Assembly (NCBI RefSeq): GCF_030122805.1
Contig: NZ_CP126080.1
Coordinates: 104,001 to 168,000, forward strand
Direction of reading: 5' to 3'
DNA length: 64,000 nucleotides
Source of the DNA: Mesobacillus sp. AQ2
Lineage (GTDB): Bacteria; Bacillota; Bacilli; Bacillales; Cytobacillaceae
The translations under genes and the position numbers were made by a program. The notes beneath the pieces were generated by a model. That model worked only from the letters and a program-made list of their open reading frames with translations. It was not told the origin of the DNA and did no database searches. Positions 33,501-47,877 of this stretch are shown here, in pieces (the first letter of the stretch is position 1; every line of letters begins with the position of its first letter).

Positions 33501-34194
33501 CATCTCTGAATTGGAAGGTGTCGTAGTAGGCATCAACGAAGGAAAAGACCGTCAGCAGGAAATCGTGATCCAGGGTGAAATCGAAAGCCGCACATACAAT
33601 GCGCCATATACAGCACGCCTAAAGGTTGCTATAAATGACCATGTTGAACGCGGTCAGGAACTCACTGAAGGTTCAATTGACCCTAAGGAACTTTTAAGAG
33701 TCAAAGATGTTCAATCCGTGCAGGAATACCTATTGAAAGAAGTTCAAAAGGTATACCGTATGCAGGGTGTTGAGATCGGGGATAAGCACGTAGAAGTAAT
33801 GGTTCGCCAGATGATGCGCAAAATCAGGGTAATCGACGCTGGTGAAACGGATGTACTGCCAGGCACATTGCTTGAAATCCATCAGTTCACTGACGCGAAC
33901 CGCAAAGCGCTTCTTGAAGGTAAAATGCCTGCAACAGGACGTCCAGTATTGCTTGGTATCACAAAAGCATCACTTGAGACAGATTCATTCCTGTCCGCAG
34001 CATCCTTCCAGGAAACAACAAGAGTGCTTACAGATGCAGCGATCAAAGGCAAGCGAGATGAACTTCTCGGCCTGAAAGAAAATGTTATCATCGGTAAACT
34101 TGTTCCAGCAGGAACTGGTATGCAGCGCTACAGAAGAGCTGAGCCAATCTCAACGGAAGAAGAAAATGCTGAAGATGCCATCACTGTAGAATAA
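30592..34194 (+). CDS. rpoC: RNA polymerase beta' subunit
   Basis: Largest RNA polymerase subunit, carrying the active-site magnesium. In its 1200 residues are the N-terminal zinc site ([21 protein letters not shown], in two CxC/CxxC halves), the catalytic [12 protein letters not shown], the second zinc site with [15 protein letters not shown] and the trigger-loop region [19 protein letters not shown] start at 30592 after GGGAGGTAGGCCCC, giving [23 protein letters not shown] in the usual form. A strong terminator follows. Confidence 0.98.
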   Translation: MLDVNNFEYMKIGLASPDKIRSWSFGEVKKPETINYRTLKPEKDGLFCERIFGPTKDWECHCGKYKRVRYKGVVCDRCGVEVTRAKVRRERMGHIELAAPVSHIWYFKGIPSRMGLVLDMSPRALEEVIYFASYVVTETGDTALEKKQLLSEKEYRAYREKYGNKFQAAMGAEAIKKLLSDIDLDKEADMLKEELRTAQGQRRTRAIKRLEVVEAFRGSGNEPSWMILDVLPVIPPELRPMVQLDGGRFATSDLNDLYRRVINRNNRLKRLLDLGAPSIIVQNEKRMLQEAVDALIDNGRRGRPVTGPGNRPLKSLSHMLKGKQGRFRQNLLGKRVDYSGRSVIVVGPNLHMYQCGLPKEMALELFKPFVMKELVQKGLAHNIKSAKRKIERVQPEVWDVLEDVIKEHPVLLNRAPTLHRLGIQAFEPTLVEGRAIRLHPLVCTAYNADFDGDQMAVHVPLSAEAQAEARLLMLAAQNILNPKDGKPVVTPSQDMVLGNYYLTLEREGAVGEGMVFKDTNEALVAYQNGYVHLHTRVAVAASSLGNQTFTEEQNGQLLITTVGKLIFNEILPASFPYINEPSKQNLEEKTPEKYFVEKGADIKEVIKSMPLVDPFKKKILGNIIAEVFKKFKITETSKMLDRMKGLGFTYSTKAGITVGVADIVVLKEKQEIISEAQTKVDNVLKQFRRGLITEDERYDRVISIWSQAKDNIQAKLMKSLDNSNPIFMMSDSGARGNASNFTQLAGMRGLMANPAGRIIELPIKSSFREGLTVLEYFISTHGARKGLADTALKTADSGYLTRRLVDVAQDVIVREDDCGTDRGLFIKSLKDGTEVIEPLDERLIGRYARKAIKHPETKAVIVPENGLITEDLAVEVTEAGIEEVWIRSAFTCNTRHGVCKKCYGRNLATGQEVEVGEAVGIIAAQSIGEPGTQLTMRTFHTGGVAGDDITQGLPRIQELFEARNPKGQAVISELEGVVVGINEGKDRQQEIVIQGEIESRTYNAPYTARLKVAINDHVERGQELTEGSIDPKELLRVKDVQSVQEYLLKEVQKVYRMQGVEIGDKHVEVMVRQMMRKIRVIDAGETDVLPGTLLEIHQFTDANRKALLEGKMPATGRPVLLGITKASLETDSFLSAASFQETTRVLTDAAIKGKRDELLGLKENVIIGKLVPAGTGMQRYRRAEPISTEEENAEDAITVE

Positions 34195-34203
34195 AGTAAA
34201 AGC

Positions 34204-34241
34204 GCGGTACTCTCTGCTTCGGCAGAAAGTGCCGCCTTTTT
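34204..34241 (+). terminator. rpoBC terminator
   Basis: GCGGTACTCTCTGC / GCAGAAAGTGCCGC capped by a TTCG tetraloop and followed by TTTTT. Confidence 0.95.
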
Positions 34242-34303
34242 AAAAAATAAGAGCGAATCTATGAATAAAGAAACACATTAGCGAAAAAAGTTTTTTAATG
34301 CTG

Positions 34304-34332
34304 TTGACATACCTTGCACTAAATGTTACTAT
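34304..34332 (+). promoter_or_regulatory. Promoter of rplGB-rpsL-rpsG-fusA
   Basis: TTGACA, 17-bp spacer and TACTAT, starting the str-type operon after the rpoBC terminator. Confidence 0.85.
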
Positions 34333-34374
34333 TTCAAAGGTGCTCCTATTTACCGGTTACTTTGGAGGATATCG

Positions 34375-35147
<773 letters not shown>

Positions 35148-35187
35148 TAACCAAAACTATTAACCCTTTTTGAAAGGAGGAAATTAC

Positions 35188-35658
35188 ATGCCACGTAAAG
35201 GTCCAGTTGCAAAGAGAGACGTATTGCCGGATCCGATTTATAACTCAAAGCTTATCACTCGTTTGATCAACAAAATGATGATCGATGGCAAGAGAGGTAA
35301 ATCACAAAAGATCCTTTATTCAGCTTTTGATATCATTCGTGAGCGTTCAGGCAAGGAGCCAATCGAAGTATTCGATGCAGCTCTTAAGAACATCATGCCT
35401 GTTCTAGAAGTAAAAGCACGCCGTGTAGGTGGAGCTAACTACCAAGTACCAGTTGAGGTGCGTGCAGACCGCCGTACAACTCTTGGTCTTCGCTGGTTGG
35501 TCAACTACTCACGTCTTCGTGGGGAAAAGACAATGGAAGAGCGTCTTGCTAACGAAATTCTTGACGCTGCTAACAACACTGGTGCTTCTGTTAAGAAGCG
35601 CGAAGATACACACAAAATGGCGGAAGCAAACAAAGCATTCGCTCACTATCGTTGGTAA
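35188..35658 (+). CDS. rpsG: 30S ribosomal protein S7
   Basis: S7 initiates assembly of the 3' (head) domain of 16S rRNA. The 156 residues match the family: [20 protein letters not shown] at the start, [17 protein letters not shown] in the middle and [15 protein letters not shown] at the end. The ATG at 35188 lies after GAAAGGAGGAAATT; the ATG at 35170 precedes this site and is not used. Confidence 0.97.
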   Translation: MPRKGPVAKRDVLPDPIYNSKLITRLINKMMIDGKRGKSQKILYSAFDIIRERSGKEPIEVFDAALKNIMPVLEVKARRVGGANYQVPVEVRADRRTTLGLRWLVNYSRLRGEKTMEERLANEILDAANNTGASVKKREDTHKMAEANKAFAHYRW

Positions 35659-35706
35659 TCTTACCTTCAATCTAAAAACACTCATACTAGGAAGGAGAAA
35701 GACCAA

Positions 35707-37785
35707 ATGGCAAGAGAGTTCTCCTTAGAAAAAACTCGTAATATTGGGATCATGGCTCACATTGATGCTGGTAAAACAACAACAACTGAGCGTGTTCTAT
35801 ATTATACAGGCCGTATTCATAAAATCGGCGAAACTCATGAAGGTGCTTCTCAAATGGACTGGATGGAGCAGGAACAAGAGCGTGGAATCACGATCACTTC
35901 TGCTGCAACTACAGCTTCTTGGAAAGAACACCGCGTTAACATCATCGACACACCAGGACACGTAGACTTCACTGTTGAAGTTGAACGTTCACTTCGTGTA
36001 CTTGATGGTGCAGTAGCAGTACTTGACGCACAGTCAGGTGTTGAGCCTCAAACTGAAACAGTTTGGCGCCAGGCTACTACTTACGGAGTTCCACGTGTAG
36101 TATTCGTTAACAAAATGGATAAGCTAGGCGCGGACTTCCTATACTCTGTTTCAACTATCCATGATCGTCTTCAAGCGAATGCTCATCCAATCCAGCTTCC
36201 AATCGGAGCTGAAGATGAGTTTGAAGCAATCATCGACCTTGTTGAAATGAAAGCTATCTTCTACGGAAATGACCTAGGTACTGAAATTACTGAAGGTGAG
36301 ATTCCTGAAGAATATAAAGCACAAGCTGAAGAATACCGTGAAAAGCTAATCGAAGCGGTAGCTGAGCTTGATGAAGAGTTAATGGAAAAATACCTTGGCG
36401 GAGAAGAGCTTACTATCGAAGAGATCAAAGCTGCTATCCGTAAAGGTACAACAAACGTTGAATTCTACCCAGTTATCTGTGGTTCAGCATTCAAAAACAA
36501 AGGTGTTCAGCTAATGCTTGACGCTGTTATCGACTACCTTCCATCTCCACTGGATGTACCAGCAATCAAAGGTACTCTGCCGGATTCTGATGAAGAAGTT
36601 GAGCGTCACTCTGACGACAACGAGCCATTCTCTGCTCTTGCGTTCAAAGTTATGACTGACCCTTATGTTGGTAAGTTAACGTTCTTCCGCGTATACTCTG
36701 GTACTCTTGAGTCTGGGTCATATGTACAGAACTCAACAAAAGGAAAGCGTGAGCGTATCGGACGTATCCTTCAGATGCACGCAAACAGCCGCCAGGAAAT
36801 CTCAAAGGTTTTCGCCGGTGACATCGCTGCAGCTGTTGGTTTGAAAGATACTACTACTGGTGACACTCTATGTGATGAAAAGTCTCTAGTTATTCTTGAG
36901 TCCATGCAGTTCCCAGAACCAGTAATCCAGTTATCAGTTGAGCCTAAGTCAAAAGCTGACCAGGACAAAATGACAACTGCATTGCAAAAACTTCAAGAAG
37001 AAGATCCTACATTCCGCGCGCATACTGACCAGGAAACTGGACAGGTAATCATCGCTGGAATGGGTGAACTTCACCTTGATATCATCGTTGACCGTATGCG
37101 TCGTGAATTTAAAGTGGAAGCTAACGTTGGTGCACCTCAGGTTGCATACCGTGAAACTTTCCGCGAATCAGCTTCGGTTGAAGGTAAATTCGCTCGCCAA
37201 TCCGGTGGACGTGGTCAATTCGGACACGTTTGGATTGAGTTCTCTCCAAACGAAGAAGGAAAAGGCATCGAATTCGAGAACGGTATCGTCGGTGGTGTTG
37301 TTCCACGTGAATACATCCCAGCGGTTCAAGCTGGTCTTGAAGACGCTCTCGATCGCGGAGTACTTGCAGGATATCCACTTGTTGACATCAAAGCAAGACT
37401 ATTCGATGGTTCTTACCACGATGTTGACTCCTCTGAAATGGCGTTTAAAATCGCTGCTTCAATGGCACTTAAGAATGCGGCTTCCAAGTGTAAGCCAGTT
37501 ATCCTTGAGCCAGTCATGAGGGTAGAAGTTGTAATTCCTGAAGAATACCTTGGAGATATCATGGGTATGATCACTGCTCGTCGCGGACGCGTCGAAGGTA
37601 TGGATGCTCGTGGTAATGCACAAGTTGTTCGTGCGATGGTTCCACTATCAGAAATGTTCGGTTATGCAACTGCTCTTCGTTCAAGCACACAAGGACGCGG
37701 TGTATTCTCAATGCACTTCGACCACTACGAAGAAGTTCCTAAATCTGTTTCTGAAGAAATCATCAAAAAAAATAAAGGTGAATAA
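35707..37785 (+). CDS. fusA: Elongation factor G
   Basis: GTPase that drives translocation and, with RRF, ribosome recycling; target of fusidic acid. The 692 residues show G1 [13 protein letters not shown]3 [17 protein letters not shown] and G4 [10 protein letters not shown], then domains II-V, including the domain IV stretch [32 protein letters not shown] precedes the ATG. Tight spacing with rpsL and rpsG indicates one transcript; tuf follows after 123 bp with its own likely promoter. Confidence 0.98.
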   Translation: MAREFSLEKTRNIGIMAHIDAGKTTTTERVLYYTGRIHKIGETHEGASQMDWMEQEQERGITITSAATTASWKEHRVNIIDTPGHVDFTVEVERSLRVLDGAVAVLDAQSGVEPQTETVWRQATTYGVPRVVFVNKMDKLGADFLYSVSTIHDRLQANAHPIQLPIGAEDEFEAIIDLVEMKAIFYGNDLGTEITEGEIPEEYKAQAEEYREKLIEAVAELDEELMEKYLGGEELTIEEIKAAIRKGTTNVEFYPVICGSAFKNKGVQLMLDAVIDYLPSPLDVPAIKGTLPDSDEEVERHSDDNEPFSALAFKVMTDPYVGKLTFFRVYSGTLESGSYVQNSTKGKRERIGRILQMHANSRQEISKVFAGDIAAAVGLKDTTTGDTLCDEKSLVILESMQFPEPVIQLSVEPKSKADQDKMTTALQKLQEEDPTFRAHTDQETGQVIIAGMGELHLDIIVDRMRREFKVEANVGAPQVAYRETFRESASVEGKFARQSGGRGQFGHVWIEFSPNEEGKGIEFENGIVGGVVPREYIPAVQAGLEDALDRGVLAGYPLVDIKARLFDGSYHDVDSSEMAFKIAASMALKNAASKCKPVILEPVMRVEVVIPEEYLGDIMGMITARRGRVEGMDARGNAQVVRAMVPLSEMFGYATALRSSTQGRGVFSMHFDHYEEVPKSVSEEIIKKNKGE

Positions 37786-37814
37786 TTGATTTTCATCTTT
37801 TAATCAAGTATAAC
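37786..37814 (+). promoter_or_regulatory. Candidate tuf promoter
   Basis: TTGATT, a 17-bp spacer and TATAAC directly after the fusA stop codon. It would let tuf be expressed above the rest of the operon. Confidence 0.6.
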
Positions 37815-37831
37815 TACTAATGTAAGCATAC

Positions 37832-37861
37832 GCTGTGGGATAGGCTCGCCTATTTCACAGC
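37832..37861 (+). other. Hairpin in the fusA-tuf gap
   Basis: GCTGTGGGATAGG pairs along its full length (two G-U pairs) with CCTATTTCACAGC around a CTCG tetraloop. No T run follows, so it is not an intrinsic terminator; it may be a leader structure or an RNA-processing site. Confidence 0.7.
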
Positions 37862-37908
37862 ACATTAAAATATACTTAATTTTCATATATCAAAGGAGGA
37901 TTTTTCTA

Positions 37909-39096
37909 ATGGGAAAAGCTAAATTCGATCGTTCTAAGCCACACGTTAACATTGGTACAATTGGTCACGTTGACCATGGTAAAACAACTCTAACAGCTGC
38001 TATCACTACTGTTCTTTCTAAAGTAGGCGGCGGTGAAGCACGCGGTTACGACCAAATCGACGCTGCTCCAGAAGAGCGCGAGCGTGGAATCACAATCTCA
38101 ACTGCACACGTTGAGTACGAAACTGCAACTCGTCACTATGCACACGTTGACTGCCCAGGACACGCTGACTATGTTAAGAACATGATCACTGGTGCTGCAC
38201 AAATGGACGGCGGTATCCTTGTAGTATCTGCTGCTGACGGCCCAATGCCACAAACTCGTGAGCACATCCTTCTTTCTCGTCAGGTAGGCGTACCTTACCT
38301 TGTTGTATTCATGAACAAGTGTGACATGGTTGACGACGAAGAACTTCTTGAACTAGTAGAAATGGAAGTACGTGACCTTCTTTCTGAATACGACTTCCCT
38401 GGCGATGACATCCCAGTTATCAAAGGTTCTGCTCTTAAAGCTCTTGAAGGAGCTCCGGAATGGGAAGAAAAAATCAACGAGCTTATGGCTGCAGTTGACG
38501 AGTACATCCCAACTCCAGAACGTGACACTGACAAGCCTTTCATGATGCCTGTTGAGGACGTATTCTCAATCACTGGCCGTGGAACAGTTGCTACTGGACG
38601 TGTTGAGCGTGGACAAGTTAAAGTCGGTGACGTTGTAGAAATCATCGGTATGACTGAAGAACCAAAATCAACTACTGTAACAGGTGTTGAAATGTTCCGT
38701 AAGCTTCTTGACTATGCAGAAGCTGGAGACAACATCGGTGCACTTCTTCGTGGGGTAGCTCGTGAAGATATCCAACGTGGTCAAGTACTTGCTAAGCCAG
38801 GTTCTGTTAAGCCACACACAAAGTTCAAAGCTGAAGTATACGTTCTTTCAAAAGAAGAAGGTGGACGTCACACTCCATTCTTCACTAACTACCGTCCACA
38901 GTTCTACTTCCGTACAACTGATGTAACTGGTATCTGTAACCTTCCTGAAGGCGTAGAAATGGTTATGCCTGGCGACAACATCGAAATGACTGTTGAACTA
39001 ATCGCTCCAATCGCTATCGAAGAAGGAACTAAGTTCTCAATTCGTGAAGGCGGCCGTACTGTAGGCGCTGGCGTAGTTGCGACTATCCAAGAGTAA
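37909..39096 (+). CDS. tuf: Elongation factor Tu
   Basis: Delivers aminoacyl-tRNA to the ribosome as a GTP complex. The 395 residues contain [26 protein letters not shown] and [12 protein letters not shown], followed by the two beta-barrel domains ending [28 protein letters not shown] precedes the ATG. Strong codon bias, typical of this highly expressed gene, is seen throughout. A terminator closes the operon. Confidence 0.98.
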   Translation: MGKAKFDRSKPHVNIGTIGHVDHGKTTLTAAITTVLSKVGGGEARGYDQIDAAPEERERGITISTAHVEYETATRHYAHVDCPGHADYVKNMITGAAQMDGGILVVSAADGPMPQTREHILLSRQVGVPYLVVFMNKCDMVDDEELLELVEMEVRDLLSEYDFPGDDIPVIKGSALKALEGAPEWEEKINELMAAVDEYIPTPERDTDKPFMMPVEDVFSITGRGTVATGRVERGQVKVGDVVEIIGMTEEPKSTTVTGVEMFRKLLDYAEAGDNIGALLRGVAREDIQRGQVLAKPGSVKPHTKFKAEVYVLSKEEGGRHTPFFTNYRPQFYFRTTDVTGICNLPEGVEMVMPGDNIEMTVELIAPIAIEEGTKFSIREGGRTVGAGVVATIQE

Positions 39097-39115
39097 TTTT
39101 AAATAGAAACAATGA

Positions 39116-39147
39116 AAGCAGCTGGGTGACGATCCAGCTGCTTTTTT
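39116..39147 (+). terminator. Terminator after tuf
   Basis: AAAGCAGCTGG / CCAGCTGCTTT stem with TTTTTT, closing the str-type operon. Confidence 0.94.
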
Positions 39148-39228
39148 ATGTTGAAATCGGTCTATTATAAAACCAGGAGGTACATATCTCAAATCCTAAG
39201 TGTGACGTGGATGGGTTAAAAAAAAGAT

Positions 39229-39433
39229 ATTCTCCGCCCGAAATGAGAGGTCAGAAGAGAATACGGTCGCAGAAAGAGTGATTCTCCGCCCGAAATGAGA
39301 GGACAGAAGAGAATACGGTCGCAGAAAGAGTGATTCTTCGCCCGAAATGAGAGGACAGAAGAGAATACGGTCGCAGAAAGAGTGATTCTCCGTCCGCGAC
39401 GTGAGAGGAGAAGAAACTGCGGTCGCAGAAATA
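39229..39433. repeat. 52-bp tandem repeat array between tuf and rpsJ
   Basis: Units begin ATTCTCCGCCCGAAATGAG at 39229, 39281, 39333 and 39385, an exact 52-bp period; the first three are nearly identical and the fourth is diverged. Each unit contains GAGAATACGGTCGCAGAAAG, and GAGAAT...ATTCTC across the unit junction is an inverted repeat. The sequence is unrelated to the 52-bp array at 16646. Nothing recognisable was found at 39434-39660 before the rpsJ promoters. Confidence 0.94.
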
Positions 39434-39665
39434 GGGAGCATCATGTAATAGATAATCGCTGATGAATAGATTGCATAAAAGGTAATCGAATACCCGTATT
39501 AGGAGCGAAAGTAATATACTTCACTTTTTAAAAAAACACCGCTTTTATAAATACAACCGCTCAATAAGGAGCATCTCATTCTAGTTTCTTCTATATATAT
39601 TCCACCAATCAAACAATAGGAATTATTTTCTCCACGTCCAAATAGTTAGAAATCTCTTTCCCCAC

Positions 39666-39694
39666 TTGTAAAATACCAAAGTGCCCGCTATAAT
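39666..39694 (+). promoter_or_regulatory. S10 operon promoter, upstream
   Basis: TTGTAA, a 17-bp spacer and perfect TATAAT. Confidence 0.65.
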
Positions 39695-39735
39695 AGTAAA
39701 AGTGTGTTGAACATAATTAAAAAGCGGAATACTTC

Positions 39736-39764
39736 TTGCGTTTGGGTTATGTTTTATGTATAAT
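39736..39764 (+). promoter_or_regulatory. S10 operon promoter, downstream
   Basis: TTGCGT, a 17-bp spacer and perfect TATAAT; the transcript would begin about 125 nt before rpsJ and include the leader hairpin at 39806-39845. Confidence 0.75.
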
Positions 39765-39805
39765 AGACAATGTTGGTCTTTGACTGCGATGATGCGGAAG
39801 GTTGC

Positions 39806-39845
39806 TGACACACCCGGCCGCTTTGCCATGGCGAGTGTGTGGGAA
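39806..39845 (+). promoter_or_regulatory. S10 operon leader hairpin
   Basis: GACACACCCGGCCGCTTTGCC is followed by ATGGCGAGTGTGTG, giving a CACAC/GTGTG stem. I recognise this sequence as typical of the leader before rpsJ in Bacillus and relatives. It may mediate regulation, but the mechanism cannot be read from the sequence. Confidence 0.6.
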
Positions 39846-39871
39846 ATTTTCGCGGAGAATGTCTATTTTAA

Positions 39872-40204
<333 letters not shown>

Positions 40205-40242
40205 TCAATAAAACATTATAAATCACAGGAGGTGTGACTGAA

Positions 40243-40872
40243 ATGACCAAAGGAATCTTAGGAAGAAAGATCGGTATGACTCAAGTATTTGCTGAAAACG
40301 GCGACCTTATCCCGGTAACTGTTGTAGAAGCTGCTCCAAACGTTGTTCTTCAAGTGAAATCTGCTGAAACAGATGGCTACGAAGCGATCCAGTTAGGTTT
40401 TGAAGACAAGCGCGAAAAGCTTTCCAACAAGCCTGAAAAAGGACACGTTGCAAAAGCAAACACTGCTCCTAAGCGCTTCGTTAAGGAATTCAATGGTGTC
40501 GAAGTAGCAGGATATGAAGTTGGTCAGGAAGTCAAAGTTGATATTTTCGCAGAAGGCGATATCGTAGATGTTACAGGAATCTCAAAGGGTAAAGGTTTCC
40601 AAGGTGCTATCAAGCGTCACGGACAATCTCGCGGACCAATGGCTCACGGTTCTCGTTACCACCGCCGCCCTGGTTCAATGGGTCCTGTTGCTCCAAACCG
40701 CGTATTCAAGGGTAAATTGCTACCTGGTCGCATGGGTGGAGAGCAGATCACTGTTCAAAACCTGCAAATCGTCAAAGTTGACGCTGAACGTAACCTCCTT
40801 TTAATCAAAGGAAACGTTCCAGGTGCTAGAAAAGCCCTTCTAAAAATCAAAACTGCTGTAAAAGCTAAGTAA
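40243..40872 (+). CDS. rplC: 50S ribosomal protein L3
   Basis: Early-assembly protein whose extension reaches toward the peptidyl-transferase centre. The 209 residues begin [16 protein letters not shown] and include the signature [20 protein letters not shown] and [14 protein letters not shown] chose the ATG at 40243, with ACAGGAGGTG ahead; the GTG at 40234 overlaps that site. Confidence 0.97.
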   Translation: MTKGILGRKIGMTQVFAENGDLIPVTVVEAAPNVVLQVKSAETDGYEAIQLGFEDKREKLSNKPEKGHVAKANTAPKRFVKEFNGVEVAGYEVGQEVKVDIFAEGDIVDVTGISKGKGFQGAIKRHGQSRGPMAHGSRYHRRPGSMGPVAPNRVFKGKLLPGRMGGEQITVQNLQIVKVDAERNLLLIKGNVPGARKALLKIKTAVKAK

Positions 40873-40898
40873 TTTTTACAGGAAAGGAGGAAACAAGA

Positions 40899-41522
40899 AT
40901 GCCTAAAGTAGCATTATTCAACCAAGCTGGTTCACAAGTTGGAGAAATCGAACTTAACGATTCAGTATTTGGTATTGAGCCTAACAACCACGTAATGTTC
41001 GAAGCAGTCGTTATGCAGAGAGCTTCATTACGTCAGGGAACTCATAAAACAAAAATTCGTTCTGAAGTAGCGGGCGGTGGACGCAAACCATGGCGTCAAA
41101 AAGGTACTGGCCGTGCTCGTCAGGGATCTATCAGATCTCCACAATGGCGCGGAGGCGGTACTGTATTCGGACCAGTTCCACGCAGCTACAGCTATAAACT
41201 GCCTAAGAAAGTTCGTCGTTTGGCAATCAAATCTGCTTTATCATCAAAAGTGCAAGCTGAGAACATCCTTGTTCTTGAGAGCCTAGCTTTCGAAGCTCCA
41301 AAGACAAAGGAATTCAAGAGTGTACTAAATGGTCTTTCTGTTAACACGAAAGCATTGATCGTAACAGCAGGTCTTGAAGAAAACGTCGCACTATCTGCAC
41401 GTAACATTCCTGGAGTAACTGTTGTTACTGCTGATGGAATCAACGTACTAGATGTTTTAAATCATGATAAGCTGATCATGACAAAAGCAGCTGTTGAAAA
41501 AGTAGAGGAGGTGCTTGCATAA
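40899..41522 (+). CDS. rplD: 50S ribosomal protein L4
   Basis: Binds domain I of 23S rRNA and lines the exit tunnel with a long loop; in some bacteria it represses its own operon. The 207 residues contain the tunnel-loop sequence [20 protein letters not shown], the region where macrolide-resistance changes occur elsewhere, here of ordinary form. Its stop codon overlaps the rplW start (TAATG). Confidence 0.97.
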   Translation: MPKVALFNQAGSQVGEIELNDSVFGIEPNNHVMFEAVVMQRASLRQGTHKTKIRSEVAGGGRKPWRQKGTGRARQGSIRSPQWRGGGTVFGPVPRSYSYKLPKKVRRLAIKSALSSKVQAENILVLESLAFEAPKTKEFKSVLNGLSVNTKALIVTAGLEENVALSARNIPGVTVVTADGINVLDVLNHDKLIMTKAAVEKVEEVLA

Positions 41523-41806
41523 TGGATGCACGTGATATCATTAAGCGCCCCGTTATTACAGAACGTTCTTCAGATCTAATGGCTGAGAAGAAATACACTT
41601 TCGAAGTTGATACAAGAGCGAACAAGACACAAGTTAAAGATGCTATTCAAACTATTTTCGGCGTAAAAGTTGAAAAAGTTAACATCATGAACTACAAAGG
41701 TAAGTTCAAGCGTATGGGCAAGTTCGGCGGTTACACTAACAAGCGTCGTAAAGCTATCGTTAAGCTTACTCAAGACAGCAAAGAAATCGAATTCTTCGAA
41801 GTATAA
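41522..41806 (+). CDS. rplW: 50S ribosomal protein L23
   Basis: Sits at the tunnel exit and docks trigger factor and SRP. The 94 residues include [21 protein letters not shown] and the basic loop [21 protein letters not shown]. The ATG overlaps the rplD stop by one base, suggesting coupled translation. Confidence 0.97.
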   Translation: MDARDIIKRPVITERSSDLMAEKKYTFEVDTRANKTQVKDAIQTIFGVKVEKVNIMNYKGKFKRMGKFGGYTNKRRKAIVKLTQDSKEIEFFEV

Positions 41807-41817
41807 TAATTCAATAA

Positions 41818-42666
<849 letters not shown>

Positions 42667-42670
42667 CGGG

Positions 42671-42704
42671 ATTGAGCTACGGTTCGCGGGAACCGTAGGG
42701 CAAT
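42671..42704 (+). other. Hairpin in the rplB-rpsS gap
   Basis: CTACGGTTC (42677-42685) pairs perfectly with GAACCGTAG (42690-42698) around GCGG; ATTG and CAAT add an outer helix. No T run follows, so it does not look like an intrinsic terminator. It ends about 10 bases before the rpsS ribosome-binding site. Confidence 0.75.
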
Positions 42705-42723
42705 CACGAAGGGAGGTTCAATC

Positions 42724-43002
42724 ATGGGTCGCAGCTTAAAAAAAGGACCTTTTGTTGATGAGCACTTAATCACAAAGATCGAAAAGTTAAATGAAACTGA
42801 AGGCAAGAAAGTTGTTAAAACTTGGTCTCGCCGTTCTACGATCTTCCCACAATTCATCGGACACACGATTGCTGTCTACGATGGTCGCAAACATGTACCT
42901 GTTTATGTCACTGAAGACATGGTAGGCCACAAGCTTGGAGAATTCGCTCCAACTCGTACTTACAAAGGTCATGGTAATGACGATAAGAAAACAAGACGTT
43001 AA
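42724..43002 (+). CDS. rpsS: 30S ribosomal protein S19
   Basis: Head-domain protein that contacts the A-site tRNA and 23S bridge B1a. The 92 residues begin [15 protein letters not shown] and contain [20 protein letters not shown] and [34 protein letters not shown] precedes the ATG. Confidence 0.98.
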   Translation: MGRSLKKGPFVDEHLITKIEKLNETEGKKVVKTWSRRSTIFPQFIGHTIAVYDGRKHVPVYVTEDMVGHKLGEFAPTRTYKGHGNDDKKTRR

Positions 43003-43020
43003 TGAGAGGAGGGCATCCAA

Positions 43021-43362
43021 ATGCAAGCTAAAGCTGTTGCAAGAACAGTTCGTATTGCTCCTCGTAAAGCTCGCTTAGTTCTAGATTTAATTCGAGGAAA
43101 GCAAGTTGGTGAAGCAGTTGCTATCTTAAACCTTACCCCAAAGGCAGCTTCTCCAATCGTAGAAAAAGTGTTGAAATCTGCATTAGCAAACGCAGAGCAC
43201 AACTATGAGATGGATGTTAATAACCTTGTCGTATCCGAAGCTTACGCTAACGAAGGACCAACGTTGAAACGTTTCCGTCCACGTGCTATGGGCCGTGCAA
43301 GTGCAATTAACAAACGTACTAGCCACATTACAATCGTTTTATCAGAAAAGAAGGAGGGATAA
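43021..43362 (+). CDS. rplV: 50S ribosomal protein L22
   Basis: Extends a beta hairpin along the exit tunnel. The 113 residues show [20 protein letters not shown] and the hairpin tip [20 protein letters not shown], in ordinary macrolide-sensitive form. RBS GAGAGGAGGGCATCC precedes the ATG; rpsC starts 3 bases after the stop. Confidence 0.97.
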   Translation: MQAKAVARTVRIAPRKARLVLDLIRGKQVGEAVAILNLTPKAASPIVEKVLKSALANAEHNYEMDVNNLVVSEAYANEGPTLKRFRPRAMGRASAINKRTSHITIVLSEKKEG

Positions 43363-43365
43363 TCA

Positions 43366-44648
<1,283 letters not shown>

Positions 44649-44667
44649 TTGAGAGGAGGTTCTCACA

Positions 44668-44931
44668 ATGAGTGAACGCAACCAACGCAAAGTTTATACT
44701 GGACGCGTAGTATCTGACAAGATGGACAAAACTGTTACTGTTCTTGTTGAGACTTACAAAAAGCATCCTTTATACGGCAAGCGTGTAAAATACTCTAAGA
44801 AGTTCAAGGCTCATGATGAGCAAAACGAGGCAAAAATCGGCGATGTAGTTCGTATCATGGAAACTCGTCCGCTATCTGCCACAAAACGTTTCCGCCTTGT
44901 AGAAGTGGTGGAAAAAGCTGTTATTATCTAA
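44668..44931 (+). CDS. rpsQ: 30S ribosomal protein S17
   Basis: Primary 16S-binding OB-fold protein of the body. The 87 residues begin [20 protein letters not shown] and contain [20 protein letters not shown] and the [17 protein letters not shown] loop. RBS GAGAGGAGGTTCTCAC precedes the ATG. Confidence 0.97.
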   Translation: MSERNQRKVYTGRVVSDKMDKTVTVLVETYKKHPLYGKRVKYSKKFKAHDEQNEAKIGDVVRIMETRPLSATKRFRLVEVVEKAVII

Positions 44932-44944
44932 TTGTTCGGATTAA

Positions 44945-45340
<396 letters not shown>

Positions 45341-45374
45341 TCTATTTCAAATGCCTTTAAGGAGGTGCACACAG

Positions 45375-45686
45375 ATGCATGTAAAAAAAGGTGACAAAGT
45401 AATGGTCATCTCTGGTAAGGACAAAGGCAAAACAGGGATCATCCTTGAAGCTTATCCTAAGCAAAGCCGTGTTCTTGTAGAAGGAATCAACATCGTGAAA
45501 AAACACGCTAAACCTTCTCAAGTAAATCCACAAGGTGGAATCTTGAACCAGGAAGCACCTATCCATGTATCAAACGTAATGCCTGTAGATCCGAAATCCG
45601 GCAAGCCAACCCGAGTTGGATACACTGTCGAGGACGGCAAGAAGGTACGCGTTGCTAAAAAATCCGGTGAAGTTCTAGATAAATAG
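45375..45686 (+). CDS. rplX: 50S ribosomal protein L24
   Basis: Early-assembly protein with a KOW motif ([20 protein letters not shown]) at the tunnel exit. The 103 residues continue with [21 protein letters not shown] took the ATG at 45375 behind TAAGGAGGTGCACAC; the frame from 45351 starts before that site. Confidence 0.97.
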   Translation: MHVKKGDKVMVISGKDKGKTGIILEAYPKQSRVLVEGINIVKKHAKPSQVNPQGGILNQEAPIHVSNVMPVDPKSGKPTRVGYTVEDGKKVRVAKKSGEVLDK

Positions 45687-45712
45687 TCTATTGAAGAAGG
45701 GAGGTACAATCG

Positions 45713-46252
45713 ATGAACCGCCTAAAAGAAAAGTTCAACAATGAAATTACTCCTGCTCTTATGAGCAAGTTTAACTATAAGTCAATTATGGAAGTTCCTA
45801 AACTTGAAAAGATCGTAATCAACATGGGTGTAGGTGACGCTGTTGCCAACGCTAAAGCTCTTGATGTTGCAGTTGAGGAATTGGCAACGATCACTGGTCA
45901 AAAGCCAGTTGTGACTCGTGCTAAGAAATCAATCGCTGGCTTCCGCCTTCGTGAAGGTATGCCAATCGGTGCGAAAGTAACTCTTCGCGGTGAGCGCATG
46001 TACGAATTCATCGACAAGTTAATTTCAGTATCTTTACCACGTGTACGTGACTTCCGCGGTATCTCCAAGAAGTCTTTCGACGGACGCGGTAACTACACAC
46101 TTGGTGTTAAAGAACAGTTAATCTTCCCTGAAATTGATTACGATAAAGTAAACAAAGTACGTGGCATGGACATTGTTATTGTAACGACTGCTAACACTGA
46201 TGAAGAAGCTCGTGAACTATTAACACAATTCGGAATGCCATTTCAAAAGTAA
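45713..46252 (+). CDS. rplE: 50S ribosomal protein L5
   Basis: Binds 5S rRNA and the P-site tRNA elbow. The 179 residues contain [38 protein letters not shown] and [39 protein letters not shown] precedes the ATG. Length is identical to the B. subtilis protein. Confidence 0.98.
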   Translation: MNRLKEKFNNEITPALMSKFNYKSIMEVPKLEKIVINMGVGDAVANAKALDVAVEELATITGQKPVVTRAKKSIAGFRLREGMPIGAKVTLRGERMYEFIDKLISVSLPRVRDFRGISKKSFDGRGNYTLGVKEQLIFPEIDYDKVNKVRGMDIVIVTTANTDEEARELLTQFGMPFQK

Positions 46253-46262
46253 TCTCTAATAA

Positions 46263-46463
<201 letters not shown>

Positions 46464-46493
46464 AACTGAAAGCTCTGGAAGGAGGTAAATTAA

Positions 46494-46892
46494 ATGGTCA
46501 TGACAGATCCGATTGCAGATTTGCTAACTCGTATTCGTAACGCGAATATGGTTCGTCACGAAAAATTAGAAGTACCTGCTTCTAACATTAAAAAAGAAAT
46601 CGCTGAGATCCTTAAGCGTGAAGGTTTCGTGCGTGACGTTGAATATATCGAAGACAATAAGCAAGGTATCATCCGTATCTTCTTGAAGTACGGTGCAAAC
46701 AACGAGCGTGTTATCACTGGTCTTAAGAGAATCAGTAAGCCAGGACTTCGCGTTTATGCAAAATCAACTGAAGTACCTCGTGTACTTAACGGTTTAGGTA
46801 TCGCACTAGTATCAACTTCAAACGGCGTTTTAACTGACAAAGAAGCTCGCGCTAAGCAAGTGGGCGGAGAAGTTTTAGCATACGTTTGGTAA
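46494..46892 (+). CDS. rpsH: 30S ribosomal protein S8
   Basis: Primary 16S-binding protein; in enterobacteria it also represses the spc operon. The 132 residues run from [20 protein letters not shown] to [13 protein letters not shown], with the [13 protein letters not shown] motif. RBS GGAAGGAGGTAAATTA precedes the ATG. Confidence 0.98.
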   Translation: MVMTDPIADLLTRIRNANMVRHEKLEVPASNIKKEIAEILKREGFVRDVEYIEDNKQGIIRIFLKYGANNERVITGLKRISKPGLRVYAKSTEVPRVLNGLGIALVSTSNGVLTDKEARAKQVGGEVLAYVW

Positions 46893-46924
46893 TAGATTTT
46901 TCTGAATGAATGGAGGTGCAACAA

Positions 46925-47461
46925 ATGTCACGCGTAGGTAAAAAACCAATTGAAATTCCAGCTGGTGTTACTGTTACTCTTGATAACAATCACGTAACAG
47001 TAAAAGGACCAAAAGGTGAATTGTCTCGTACTTTTCACTCTGACATCGAAATCAAGGTCGAAGAGAACGTAGTCAACATTTCTCGTCCAACTGATAACAA
47101 AGAACATCGTGCATTGCACGGAACGACTCGTGCGGTTCTTGCTAACATGGTTGAGGGTGTATCTAAAGGATTCGAAAGAGGCCTTGAGCTAGTAGGTGTC
47201 GGTTACCGTGCTTCTAAGCAAGGTAACAAGCTTGTACTTAACGTAGGATACTCTCATCCGGTTGAAATCGAGGCAGAAAAAGGCCTTGAAATCGAAGTTC
47301 CTTCAAATACGAAGATCGTTATTAAAGGTACTGATAAAGAGCGTGTTGGCGCATTGGCTGCTAACATCCGTGACGTACGTCCACCAGAGCCTTACAAAGG
47401 CAAAGGTATTCGTTATGAAGGCGAATATGTACGCCGCAAAGAAGGTAAAACAGGTAAGTAA
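46925..47461 (+). CDS. rplF: 50S ribosomal protein L6
   Basis: Two-domain protein beside the sarcin-ricin loop and the factor-binding site. The 178 residues include [20 protein letters not shown] and the C-terminal signature [21 protein letters not shown] took the ATG at 46925 after ATGGAGGTGCAACAA; the ATG at 46910 contains that site. Confidence 0.97.
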   Translation: MSRVGKKPIEIPAGVTVTLDNNHVTVKGPKGELSRTFHSDIEIKVEENVVNISRPTDNKEHRALHGTTRAVLANMVEGVSKGFERGLELVGVGYRASKQGNKLVLNVGYSHPVEIEAEKGLEIEVPSNTKIVIKGTDKERVGALAANIRDVRPPEPYKGKGIRYEGEYVRRKEGKTGK

Positions 47462-47493
47462 TGCCGCATAGGTTAACGAAAGGAGTGACGTAA

Positions 47494-47853
47494 ATGATTA
47501 CGAAGGCTGATAAAAACGCTACTCGCCGTAAGAGACACGCTCGTGTCCGTGCGAAACTTAGCGGAACTGAAGCTCGTCCTCGTCTAAATGTGTTCCGTTC
47601 AAACAAGCACATTTATGCTCAATTAATCGACGATGTAAATGGAGTAACTCTAGCGAGTGCTTCTACTTTAGATAAAGAAGTGAACGTTGAAGGCAATAAC
47701 CTGGAATCAGCAAAGCAAATCGGTGAATTAATCGCTAAGCGTGCTGTGGAAAAAGGTTATAAGTCAGTAGTATTTGACCGTGGCGGATACCTCTATCATG
47801 GCCGCATCCAGGCACTTGCTGATGCTGCCCGCGAAAACGGCTTAGAATTTTAA
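47494..47853 (+). CDS. rplR: 50S ribosomal protein L18
   Basis: Binds 5S rRNA together with L5. The 119 residues begin [20 protein letters not shown] and contain [19 protein letters not shown] and the C-terminal [38 protein letters not shown] precedes the ATG. Confidence 0.97.
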   Translation: MITKADKNATRRKRHARVRAKLSGTEARPRLNVFRSNKHIYAQLIDDVNGVTLASASTLDKEVNVEGNNLESAKQIGELIAKRAVEKGYKSVVFDRGGYLYHGRIQALADAARENGLEF

Positions 47854-47877
47854 TAGAAAAAGGAGGGACACAAAAAG

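Noticed and set aside
39196..39444. Frame through the 52-bp array near tuf
   Set aside because: Also a by-product of the repeat, with no ribosome-binding site.
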